Source: an uncultured Acidiferrobacteraceae bacterium
GTDB lineage: Bacteria; Pseudomonadota; Gammaproteobacteria; Acidiferrobacterales; SZUA-150
Direction of reading: 5' to 3'
Length of the DNA: 63,939 nt
Assembly: GCA_913009895.1 (NCBI GenBank)
Contig: CAJVXY010000014.1
Coordinates: forward strand, 1 to 63,939
Position numbers and translations under genes: made by a program. This document shows positions 56,604-63,939 of the stretch, in pieces. Numbering within the stretch: the stretch's first letter is position 1; each line of letters starts with the position of its first letter. The notes beneath the pieces were generated by a model, which had not been told where the DNA came from, made no database searches, and was given only the letters and a program-made list of their open reading frames with translations.

Positions 56604-57560
56604 GTGTCTAATCAAAAAAAAATAACACAGCCGCGTATTGGAATCGTTCTTAGCTCAGGCGGTGTCCGTGGAGTTTATGCCCATACCGGTTTTCTGCTGG
56701 CACTGGAAAAAATGCAAATTGAGTTACAGGCAGCGACTGGCTGCAGTGCTGGTGCGGTCGTGGGGGGAATTTTTGCAAGTGGTACACCTGTCCAACGCTG
56801 GGCGAATGTATTAAGTACTATCAAACCCGGTCGGTTCTGGCGTCCATCCTGGTTTCGACTCCTATGGTCTCTTTTGGCGCGCAAGGGCAGAGGCTATTCC
56901 GGGTTTTCATCAGCTGACTCAGCTATTGAATTTTGTACTGAGCAACTGCGGGTGCAAACGTTTGAACAATGCCAAATTCCATTTCATGCCCTGGCTATCA
57001 ATATCACCACGGGTAAAAAAAAGATATTCTCAGAAGGAAACCTGGCCCGGAGTATGGTAGCAAGTGCCGCCATCCCGGTTTTGTATCAACCAGTAGAAAT
57101 AGACGGAGATTATTATAGTGACGGCGGCGTTATTGACCTGGCGCCGACGGATACCATATGTTGTAAGCACAACCTGGATATATTAATTGTTCACCATGCC
57201 ACGCAACGAAGTACGTCAACATCTAAATTAAATGATCCCATGAATTCTCGCTGGACCTTGATTGAAATTCTGAATAACCTGTTGTTCCGGCAACGACCCT
57301 GGTACCTGTCCGATAAACCGGTGGCAGTGCGGCGCTGTCCCTGTGGTTGCAATGCATTTGTGATTGTTATCGAACCAGAGCTGCCACCGCTGGCCTGGCC
57401 AGTAACTAACAATGGTCCCCAGGTATTGCAATCAGCCCAGGAACAAACCGAATTATATCTTAAACCATATATCGAAATGCTTAAGGGTAACGCGGAAATT
57501 CCCGCGTGTAGTGTCGATGAGCTGGAAACCGAGGCACAAAAAACAGGATGTCAAGGTTAA
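56604..57560 (+). CDS. Patatin-like phospholipase
   Basis: 318 residues, GTG start (the nearby ATG is out of frame and stops after seven codons). Oxyanion loop LSSGGVRGVYAHTGF (about 17-30), catalytic Ser48 in GCSAGA and Asp173 in SDGGVIDLAP complete the Ser-Asp dyad. A small Cys group CPCGC sits near residue 250. Lipid hydrolase, possibly membrane-lipid turnover; no signal peptide. Between the FAD oxidoreductase and the multiheme cytochrome in one direction. Confidence 0.88.
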   Translation: MSNQKKITQPRIGIVLSSGGVRGVYAHTGFLLALEKMQIELQAATGCSAGAVVGGIFASGTPVQRWANVLSTIKPGRFWRPSWFRLLWSLLARKGRGYSGFSSADSAIEFCTEQLRVQTFEQCQIPFHALAINITTGKKKIFSEGNLARSMVASAAIPVLYQPVEIDGDYYSDGGVIDLAPTDTICCKHNLDILIVHHATQRSTSTSKLNDPMNSRWTLIEILNNLLFRQRPWYLSDKPVAVRRCPCGCNAFVIVIEPELPPLAWPVTNNGPQVLQSAQEQTELYLKPYIEMLKGNAEIPACSVDELETEAQKTGCQG

Positions 57561-57597
57561 TGGTTATTTGTAGAGTATAAAAATTTTTATAATAAAA

Positions 57598-58845
57598 ATG
57601 AAATTAAAAACAAGTATAACAATTATTTTTATTATTCTTATTGTCGTCTTTTTCGCATGGCGATTTATGCGCCCCATGAATATTTTTATTGTCGAGGAAA
57701 AGTTTGCCTGGCCAATCGATACATCACAGGCGCCGCCTATACTAAAAACATTGAGCGCAAAAGAGTGCGGGGCTTGTCATAAGGATTTTTATAATGAATG
57801 GCGTACCACAATACATAGCCAGGCCTGGACTGATCCCTACTTCCAGGCAGATTGGCAGTTCGATAATAAACAACATATTTGCATACTCTGCCACACACCG
57901 CTTGATCGTCAGCAGCCGCACAAGGTATTGGGTTATCGTGACGAAAACAGGTGGGATCCTATTCTTGAAGACAATCCTGATTATGATGCTGAGCTGCAAC
58001 ACGAAGGCGTGACCTGTGCTGTTTGCCACTTACGAGAGGGCAAAATTTTAGGCGTTTATGGTAATACCAATGCACCGCACCCCGTTAAGAAAATGGATGA
58101 CCCCAACCAGGTATGTGTTCGCTGTCACCTGGTAAAACCTGAGAAATGGGGTGTATTCGTCCGTTTTCCACCTTGCGGTACGGTGGCAGAAATTGAACAG
58201 ACCCGGTCTGCCGACGCGCCAAAAGAAAAATTCTCGAGTCAATCTTCACTGGCAAACATCGGAAAAAGTGGTGAAGTCATTATCCCCGAAAACTCCCTGG
58301 GTTGTGTGAATTGTCACATGCCACTGATTAACAGGCCGCTGGTGGAGGGATTCCCGGTTCGCAAGGCGCGACAACATTTGTGGCGCGGTGGCCATGATCC
58401 CGAAATGGTAAAACGGGCCCTGTATGCAGATTTGATTGAAGCTGGTACCAGCGACGACGGAAAGCGGGTATTTAATTTGACATTAGTCAACGTAGGGGCG
58501 GCACATTACCTGCCTACGGGTACGCCGGATCGTTATCTATCGATACAGTTTCGGGTGCTTGACGAACAGGGCAGCACCATCAAGGAAACGAAAGATAAAT
58601 TGAAACGCGTTGTCATGTGGCGACCATTTATTATTGATCTATGGGATACGCGCCTGCGTCGTTGGCAACCAAAAAAATACACACTTGATATAACGAAACC
58701 TGACAAGGCGGTCGCCGTAGAGGCCATTGTTAAATATCACTTGCTGGACGAAAGTCGTCGTAAACGTATTGGTTATAAAAACACGACACCTATCTCCTAT
58801 GAAGTATTTCGAAAACGAATTGAGTTAAAAAAGCCAGTTAGCTGA
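57598..58845 (+). CDS. Membrane-anchored five-CxxCH multiheme cytochrome c
   Basis: 415 residues. One N-terminal TM (about 7-25), then CGACH, CILCH, CAVCH, CVRCH and CVNCH in the first ~245 residues. The C-terminal ~160 residues form a beta-rich domain (GAAHYLPTGTPDRYLSIQF) without haem sites. Resembles the cytochrome c554-like multiheme class. It probably transfers electrons in the periplasm; acceptor or donor unknown. Maturation would use the CcmG/CcdA pair found downstream. Confidence 0.88.
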   Translation: MKLKTSITIIFIILIVVFFAWRFMRPMNIFIVEEKFAWPIDTSQAPPILKTLSAKECGACHKDFYNEWRTTIHSQAWTDPYFQADWQFDNKQHICILCHTPLDRQQPHKVLGYRDENRWDPILEDNPDYDAELQHEGVTCAVCHLREGKILGVYGNTNAPHPVKKMDDPNQVCVRCHLVKPEKWGVFVRFPPCGTVAEIEQTRSADAPKEKFSSQSSLANIGKSGEVIIPENSLGCVNCHMPLINRPLVEGFPVRKARQHLWRGGHDPEMVKRALYADLIEAGTSDDGKRVFNLTLVNVGAAHYLPTGTPDRYLSIQFRVLDEQGSTIKETKDKLKRVVMWRPFIIDLWDTRLRRWQPKKYTLDITKPDKAVAVEAIVKYHLLDESRRKRIGYKNTTPISYEVFRKRIELKKPVS

Positions 58846-58925
58846 TTGATTTGACAACAAATCTTGTTATTCCTGCATCAATTCAGAATCATGCCCGATT
58901 CATTAATGTCCCTCCCTGTTATTTT

Positions 58926-58934
58926 TGCTATAAT
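58926..58934 (+). promoter_or_regulatory. Extended -10 promoter element TGCTATAAT
   Basis: TGC directly followed by TATAAT, a consensus extended -10, in the gap before the small exported protein. No good -35, as expected for extended -10 promoters. It lies just upstream of a palindromic operator. Confidence 0.55.
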
Positions 58935-58949
58935 TAACCTTGAACATTT

Positions 58950-58963
58950 TTGACATTAGTCAA
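58950..58963. promoter_or_regulatory. CRP/FNR-superfamily-like operator TTGAC-N4-GTCAA
   Basis: TTGACATTAGTCAA, a perfect palindrome of the same class as the one at 48637-48650. It lies 16 bases after the -10 element, so binding here would repress that promoter, or activate another one further downstream. Confidence 0.55.
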
Positions 58964-59038
58964 AAAAAGGCGCGAAGCGCTGGATCTGAACTGAAATAAC
59001 TGAATTGGCGCTTATTAGTAAAAAATATCTAATTAAAA

Positions 59039-59422
59039 TTGACCTCTTTCAAAACAAAAACTGTCTCACTGAGTCTTGGCATTGCCATAGTGTATATTTT
59101 ATCAACTGTGGCGCCAGGCGGGTTAGTTATGTCGGCCGTCCATGATAATGCAAATGGTGTGTTCAACCATGCCATCAGTGCCGAGACCCAATCTTGCCTA
59201 TCCAGCGGCCCGCAATCATCAAGCCAGGGCCAGCCCGGTACAGAAAATTGTCAGGAAAGTACAGCCAAAGAATGTGCCACTTGCACCCAGGCGAACTATA
59301 ATGTTCCTAAACATGTTATATCCGCGCAGCCTGAACTGGATATATTCACTAACATAGCTCCTTCAGAATTAGAGGATCCGGATCTGGCGCCCGTCACCCG
59401 GCCACCAGAAAAATTCCTGTAA
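59039..59422 (+). CDS. Exported hypothetical protein, TTG start
   Basis: 127 residues. The TTG at 59039 is the only start after the upstream stop that keeps the signal-like segment LSLGIAIVYILSTVAPGG (about 11-28). The mature part has SCLSSG, ENCQ and AKECATCTQ, four Cys possibly forming disulfides, and no known domain. Precedes the ccmG-like gene; may be part of that operon. Function unknown. Confidence 0.55.
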   Translation: MTSFKTKTVSLSLGIAIVYILSTVAPGGLVMSAVHDNANGVFNHAISAETQSCLSSGPQSSSQGQPGTENCQESTAKECATCTQANYNVPKHVISAQPELDIFTNIAPSELEDPDLAPVTRPPEKFL

Positions 59423-59564
59423 AAAACAAAAACTGATATTATTTTTCCAGTCATTTTCCCTGTGACTTACTTCCAGGCTATATGGAGAAATAAAATAAAC
59501 AGGTTATTTAATTTAGAACTGGATAAAATAAAGGAATAATATTCCTGGTCGGGAGTGTAGAACC

Positions 59565-60176
59565 ATGACAGAACAGACTGATAGACATTCAGGTAAAAAC
59601 AGGATTTTTGTCCCTGTGTTACCGTTAGTATTTTTTTTGGTTGTCGGGGTCTTTTTGGGCATCGGGTTATTTCTGGATCCGAGCCTGATACCGTCACCCC
59701 TTATCGGCAAGGCAGTCCCTGAATTTAAATTGCCACCAGTCAAGGGTCGCACACTGGGCCTTGAAAGTGCCGATCTCCGGAAAGGTGAAGTATCGATAGT
59801 GAATGTTTTTGCCTCCTGGTGTGTTGCCTGTCTTGAGGAGCATCCATTTTTAATGCGTCTTGGGGCATCAAATACTGTGAAGCTTCATGGTCTTAACTAC
59901 AAAGACAAGCCTGACGACGCCGCCAACTGGCTTGACAAGTATGGTGATCCCTATAAACGAACTGGCGCAGATATCAAGGGACTTGTCGGCATCGATTGGG
60001 GAGTTTACGGTGTGCCTGAGACTTTTGTCATCGATAAAGAAGGGAAAATTGCTTACAAACATATCGGTGCAATCAATGAAAAAATTCTGAATGAAACTTT
60101 ATTGCCCCTTATTGAAAAATTAAAGAACGCACCTGACGATAAAGATCCGGAAATAGAAATTAAAAGTGGGACTTAA
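59565..60176 (+). CDS. CcmG/DsbE-type thiol:disulfide interchange protein
   Basis: 203 residues. N-terminal anchor at about 17-37, thioredoxin fold with active-site WCVAC (85-89) after VFAS, cis-Pro segment VYGVPETFVID, and the acidic surface typical of CcmG. It keeps apocytochrome CxxCH cysteines reduced for haem attachment. Located 96 bases before ccdA, which would feed it electrons; likely serves the many c-type cytochromes encoded upstream. Confidence 0.92.
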   Translation: MTEQTDRHSGKNRIFVPVLPLVFFLVVGVFLGIGLFLDPSLIPSPLIGKAVPEFKLPPVKGRTLGLESADLRKGEVSIVNVFASWCVACLEEHPFLMRLGASNTVKLHGLNYKDKPDDAANWLDKYGDPYKRTGADIKGLVGIDWGVYGVPETFVIDKEGKIAYKHIGAINEKILNETLLPLIEKLKNAPDDKDPEIEIKSGT

Positions 60177-60271
60177 AAAAATCTAAATGATTAAAATGAT
60201 TAAATAATTGTTTTTATTAAAGCTGACCAGGATGACCATACCAGAAACAATTATACTAGTAATGCCATACA

Positions 60272-61021
60272 ATGTTTGAGATATCAGAATTAGCTGTGCT
60301 TACCGTATTTGCTGCGGGCATTATTTCTTTTTTATCCCCTTGTGTTTTACCACTGGTTCCCGGTTACCTTTCCTACGTTAGTGGCCAGTCCATGGAAGAT
60401 TTACAAACCCAAACCCGGGTGCGTGAAAAAATGGCAGTGTTGATGTTAAGCCTGAGTTTTGTGTTGGGTTTTACCACCGTTTTTATTGCCTTCGGCGCCA
60501 GCGCCACTGCCATTGGTCGCTTGCTCATGGCCTACCGATATGAAGTGAATATCGTTGGTGGCAGCATTGTCATTTTGTTTGGCCTGTTCCTGACAGGTCT
60601 GCTGCGTGTAGACTGGTTACACCGGGAATTTCGAATACAACACGACTCAAGCAATGCAGGTAGTGGTCGGCCCGTGGCGGCCTATGTACTGGGGCTTGCC
60701 TTTGCTTTTGGCTGGACACCTTGTATTGGCCCTATTCTTGGTTCTATTTTAATGGTGGGCGCCAGTACGAGCACGGTTGGCAGCGGTATTATCCTGTTAT
60801 CCATTTATTCTTTGGGACTCGGTCTGCCATTTATAGCAGCGGCCTTGTTCACTAATCATTTTTTACGCCACGCCCGTCGTTTGCAAAGACACGCACGCAA
60901 AATCCAGATCGGCGCAGGTGTGCTAATGATTATTATGGGCATTGCCATGATTACAGGGTACCTGACTGATTTTTCCTGGTGGCTGCTGAAGGCCTTTCCA
61001 ATCCTGGCCAAAATTGGATAA
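60272..61021 (+). CDS. ccdA: CcdA-family cytochrome c biogenesis protein
   Basis: 249 residues, six TM helices. The paired membrane cysteines are in FLSPCVLPLVPGYLSYVSG (TM1) and FGWTPCIGPILGS (TM4), the CcdA arrangement that carries reducing power from cytoplasmic thioredoxin to the periplasm. A short DsbD-beta-like form without soluble domains. Followed after 18 bases by nnrS. Confidence 0.93.
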   Translation: MFEISELAVLTVFAAGIISFLSPCVLPLVPGYLSYVSGQSMEDLQTQTRVREKMAVLMLSLSFVLGFTTVFIAFGASATAIGRLLMAYRYEVNIVGGSIVILFGLFLTGLLRVDWLHREFRIQHDSSNAGSGRPVAAYVLGLAFAFGWTPCIGPILGSILMVGASTSTVGSGIILLSIYSLGLGLPFIAAALFTNHFLRHARRLQRHARKIQIGAGVLMIIMGIAMITGYLTDFSWWLLKAFPILAKIG

Positions 61022-61039
61022 CAAAATAATGTTTAACCA

Positions 61040-62236
61040 ATGCTGAATATAGAAGATCCGCAAGTCACGAGCAGGTTCCCGTTGTTTAACCTGGGCTTTC
61101 GACCATTTTTCCTGGGCGCAGCTATTTTCGCAATTATTGCCATCGCTATCTGGATGACCATGTTCGTGTCTGGCTGGAAAACGCAGGTTTACGGGTTAGC
61201 GCCTGTCACATGGCATGCCCATGAAATGATTTTTGGTTATGCCATGGCGGTGATTACCGGGTTTTTACTGGCGGCAGTAAAAAACTGGACTAATATACAA
61301 ACGCCCCAGGGTTTCCCGTTATTTCTTTTATTCCTGCTCTGGGTCATCGCCCGGGTCGCACCTTTTTTTGGCCAGTCAGTTCCGATTGAGGTGATCGCGA
61401 TACTGGATAATTTGTTCCTGGTTTTGCTTTTTATCAGTGTTGCCCTGCCGATTATCAAAACAAAACAATGGCACAACGTTGCCATATTATCGAAACTGTT
61501 ATTGATGTTGGCTAGTAACGTGGTGTTTTATCTTGGCCTGTTGGGTGTATTGGCAGACGGCATTCGCTGGGGATTATATTCAGGACTTTATCTTATTCTG
61601 GCCCTGATTTTTACCATGGCCAGGCGGGTGGTGCCATTTTTTATCGAAAAGGGTGTGGGTTACCCGGTGCAAGTTAAAAACTGGAAATGGCTGGATATCT
61701 CCAGCCTGGTTTTTTTCCTGTTGTTCTGGATCACGGATATCCTGACGCCGGACTCGTTACTGGTAGCCTTGTTGGCAGTGATTTTATACGTGTTACACGG
61801 GTTAAGAATGTTTGGCTGGTATACAAAAGGGATTTGGCGAAAACCATTACTCTGGGTGCTCTACCTCGCCTATGGATTCATGGTCATCGGTTTTTTGCTC
61901 AAGGCAGCGGTTTTTGCCTTTGATGTCTCCCCTTTCCTGGCAGTCCATGCCTTTGCCTTTGGTGGCATTGGTTTAATGACCCTGGGCATGATGTCACGGG
62001 TCTCACTCGGTCATACGGGCAGGAGTATAACCGAGCCACCGCGGCAAATGACCTGGGCGTTTTTAATTTTAATTTCGGGCGCCGTGGTCAGGGTATTCTT
62101 TCCCTTGTTTGATCAATCCCACTATACGACCTGGATTGTTTTATCCCAGGTCTTATGGATTATTTCTTTTTCAATATTTCTGTTTATATATTTTCCCATG
62201 CTCACCCGGCAACGGGTGGATGGGCGGTATGGGTAA
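61040..62236 (+). CDS. nnrS: NnrS family protein
   Basis: 398 residues, about twelve hydrophobic segments. NnrS signatures: FNLGFRPFFLGAAIFAI at the start, WHAHEMIFGYAMAVITGFLL, WVIARVAPF, and HAFAFGGIGLMTLGMMSRVS. Haem-copper membrane protein whose expression goes with nitric oxide stress and denitrification; it protects against NO in other bacteria. Last of the CcmG-CcdA-NnrS group, which lies downstream of an FNR-like palindrome. Confidence 0.93.
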   Translation: MLNIEDPQVTSRFPLFNLGFRPFFLGAAIFAIIAIAIWMTMFVSGWKTQVYGLAPVTWHAHEMIFGYAMAVITGFLLAAVKNWTNIQTPQGFPLFLLFLLWVIARVAPFFGQSVPIEVIAILDNLFLVLLFISVALPIIKTKQWHNVAILSKLLLMLASNVVFYLGLLGVLADGIRWGLYSGLYLILALIFTMARRVVPFFIEKGVGYPVQVKNWKWLDISSLVFFLLFWITDILTPDSLLVALLAVILYVLHGLRMFGWYTKGIWRKPLLWVLYLAYGFMVIGFLLKAAVFAFDVSPFLAVHAFAFGGIGLMTLGMMSRVSLGHTGRSITEPPRQMTWAFLILISGAVVRVFFPLFDQSHYTTWIVLSQVLWIISFSIFLFIYFPMLTRQRVDGRYG

Positions 62237-62257
62237 ATAAATTAGTTAACTCAAACC

Positions 62258-63939
62258 TTAGTACACGTAAACCGCCCCAGCACCGCCTGCGCTGTTGTCT
62301 GCTAAATCGCCATTGATTGTGTCGGCATCGCTAGCTTCACCGGGCGCCCCGACTGCAATGACAGAGCCATTACTGCTCAAAGATATTGATGCGCCAAAAA
62401 CATCACCGATGTAGGGCCCTATTCTGCCATTAGGATTGCTGGATTTTATGTATTTTGTTTGAGTCCAATTACCTGGTCCAGTCTTTTGAAACAAGTATGC
62501 TGCTCCTGATTGAGCTATAGTATTTGTTGTGGCGTCACCGTTAATGCCGAGTGAATTTCCATCTTCATCACGGGCACCCACTGCTAGCAGTGAACCTGTG
62601 AAATCTAAATCAATTGAAGACCCAAATTGATCACCTTGAGCGTTTGTATTGGCAGAGTCATTAAACCCAATGGCATCTGAAGCTTTAATATAGGCAGCTT
62701 GCTGCCAGGCTTGATCGGTATTCTCGGTGAAAAGATATACTGCACCAGCTGACAGAAGCGTATTGTCATTAGGATCTGATGAGGTACTTTCTTCATTAAT
62801 CGCGCCAATTGTCACTGTTTTACCATTCCCGCTTATTGCAACAGAGTAACCGAATTGATCGCCATCGATACAAGCAACTATCCCGCAAAATGCAGACCAT
62901 CCTCCTCCTGAGTTAGCAGCCTTAAGGTAAGCTTTTTGTTTCCAGCCACTGACTTCTTTTTTGAAAATATAAGCGGCGCCAGATTGTTTTAAGGAGTTAT
63001 CTACTTGATCGCCATCAACAGTATTTGCAACGCTGTCTTCGTTTGGTGCACCGATAACTATTACTTCGCCATTTGAATTAATATCTACATCCCAGCCAAA
63101 ATGATCTCCCAAAATCGCACCAAATGTCCCAACCTCATTATCAGGATTTGATGCCTTAAAAAAAGTGCTAGGTAACCAGGTTCCTGCTCCGTCCCTTGTA
63201 TAAAGGTAAGCCGCACCAGAATTTATAAGATTATTATTTAAGTTATTACCGTCAATACCAATCGCGTCACTGTCTTCCATCGGTGACCCGACTATGAGCT
63301 CATTCCCATTTGCAGATAATGCGATGGAGTTACCGAACTTATCACCATTTTCTGGATTCGAGGGCTCGATTATTGCTCTTTCTGACCATGCGCCTGTTCC
63401 ATCACGACCATAGATGTACACTACACCTGAACCCGAAACTGATTTTCCATCTCCCAGTGCAGATACTACTAGTGTATCCCCGTCATTGCTTAATGCTACA
63501 TCCCAACCAAACCATTTATTTTTTGTTAGACTTGACCCTTTTACGTATGCTTGCTGTTCCCATGTGCCAGTGTTCAATTTTGCGTACACGTAAACGGCAC
63601 CGTTTGTGGAATCATTATTGGTTTGATCGCCATCTATCACTTTTGAAGTACTTGCTTCTCCGTGGGCCCCACTTACCAGAGTTTTGCCATCACCACTAAT
63701 AGCTACAGCCCTTCCGAATGCATCACCAGCATCAGAATTTGAAGCTTTGAAATAACCAATTGCGTTTGCACTACTACTCGTCGCATTCAGCTCATTCGAT
63801 GCCGTACAACCACTGGCATTACAGGCCTCGACCAGGTACCTGGCATTGGGCCAGTCTTGCAGGTGTACGGAGATTTCGTGATTGTAAGTGATGGCTGCGG
63901 CGCCAAGATCACCACTCACCGGGGTATAGCCTGAGACGC
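62258..63939 (-). CDS. FG-GAP repeat beta-propeller protein, N-terminus beyond the window
   Basis: The frame is open to the window edge (the codons before GTG 63919 read SGYTP), so the 5' end is missing. A short fibronectin-like segment (NARYLVEACNASGCTAS) is followed by seven FG-GAP/integrin-alpha-like repeats, such as GDAFGRAVAISGDGKTLVSG, GDKFGNSIALSANGNELIVG and GDVFGASISLSSNGSVIAVG, each with a GAxYxY strand. The C-terminus is the last repeat (GAGAVYVY). Probably secreted or surface-exposed; the domains suggest adhesion or carbohydrate binding. Convergent with nnrS, 21 bases apart. Confidence 0.88.
   Translation of the reverse strand, partial: VSGYTPVSGDLGAAAITYNHEISVHLQDWPNARYLVEACNASGCTASNELNATSSSANAIGYFKASNSDAGDAFGRAVAISGDGKTLVSGAHGEASTSKVIDGDQTNNDSTNGAVYVYAKLNTGTWEQQAYVKGSSLTKNKWFGWDVALSNDGDTLVVSALGDGKSVSGSGVVYIYGRDGTGAWSERAIIEPSNPENGDKFGNSIALSANGNELIVGSPMEDSDAIGIDGNNLNNNLINSGAAYLYTRDGAGTWLPSTFFKASNPDNEVGTFGAILGDHFGWDVDINSNGEVIVIGAPNEDSVANTVDGDQVDNSLKQSGAAYIFKKEVSGWKQKAYLKAANSGGGWSAFCGIVACIDGDQFGYSVAISGNGKTVTIGAINEESTSSDPNDNTLLSAGAVYLFTENTDQAWQQAAYIKASDAIGFNDSANTNAQGDQFGSSIDLDFTGSLLAVGARDEDGNSLGINGDATTNTIAQSGAAYLFQKTGPGNWTQTKYIKSSNPNGRIGPYIGDVFGASISLSSNGSVIAVGAPGEASDADTINGDLADNSAGGAGAVYVY

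Overview
The window reads as one contig of a moderate-G+C Gammaproteobacterium. Lineage indicators are the pilGHIJ-chpA chemosensory cluster, pilT-pilU, the pyrR-pyrB-pyrC' order with tonB-algH-ruvX, metX-metW, the proteobacterial gshA/gshB pair, and a tkt-gap-pgk-pyk-fba run of the kind found in autotrophic or C1-using gammaproteobacteria. No rRNA, tRNA, CRISPR array, transposase or prophage gene was recognised. Bases 1-83 are not genomic: they are a poly-T run plus the Illumina P7/TruSeq adapter with an 8-base index, so the left edge is an assembly end and the first gene is truncated there.

Layout. 0.1-4.2 kb: accessory end with a truncated RecB-like/RNase H-like nuclease, a one-TM hypothetical and an FRG-domain protein, followed by a hairpin-rich intergenic stretch. 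4.2-22 kb: core genes, mostly on the minus strand (metW, metX, dynamin-like GTPase, yggT, proC; plus-strand pilT, pilU; then pyrC', pyrB, pyrR, ruvX, algH, tonB, a degenerate ApbE-like lipoprotein, gshB, gshA). 22.4-32.6 kb: type IV pilus chemosensory operon pilG-pilH-pilI-pilJ-chpA plus two CheW-like genes; pilK (CheR) and chpB (CheB) are absent. 32.6-41.7 kb: bioA (minus) and the sugar-phosphate cluster tkt-gap-pgk-pyk-fba. 41.8-44.2 kb: a GT39 glycosyltransferase convergent with a PAP2 phosphatase, with a large compound palindrome between them.

44.5-62.2 kb is a dense redox and metal region: three tandem paralogous monoheme cytochromes c sharing a G-S-G-H-[AT]-W-H-H motif; a convergent YVTN-propeller/porin/monoheme cytochrome operon; a TVP38 membrane protein; a MerR regulator with its dyad operator; a Cu+-type P-type ATPase with duplicated YHS and heavy-metal-binding N-terminal domains; small SHOCT, YHS and DUF5676-like proteins; an exported metallo-beta-lactamase-fold hydrolase; an FAD oxidoreductase with a Cys-rich tail; a patatin; a five-CxxCH membrane-anchored cytochrome; and a CcmG-like thioredoxin, CcdA and NnrS. 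Two perfect TTGAC-N4-GTCAA palindromes (CRP/FNR-superfamily-like) sit in its promoter regions. The right edge cuts into a seven-repeat FG-GAP beta-propeller protein.

How the parts fit: the left two thirds are housekeeping (methionine, proline, pyrimidine, glutathione and biotin synthesis, central carbon metabolism, twitching motility). The last third looks like a copper-, haem- and nitric-oxide-related electron-transfer island. The tandem WHH cytochromes and the neighbouring propeller-porin-cytochrome operon are the best candidates for an undescribed system. Assignments rest on motif recognition by eye; no database search was run.
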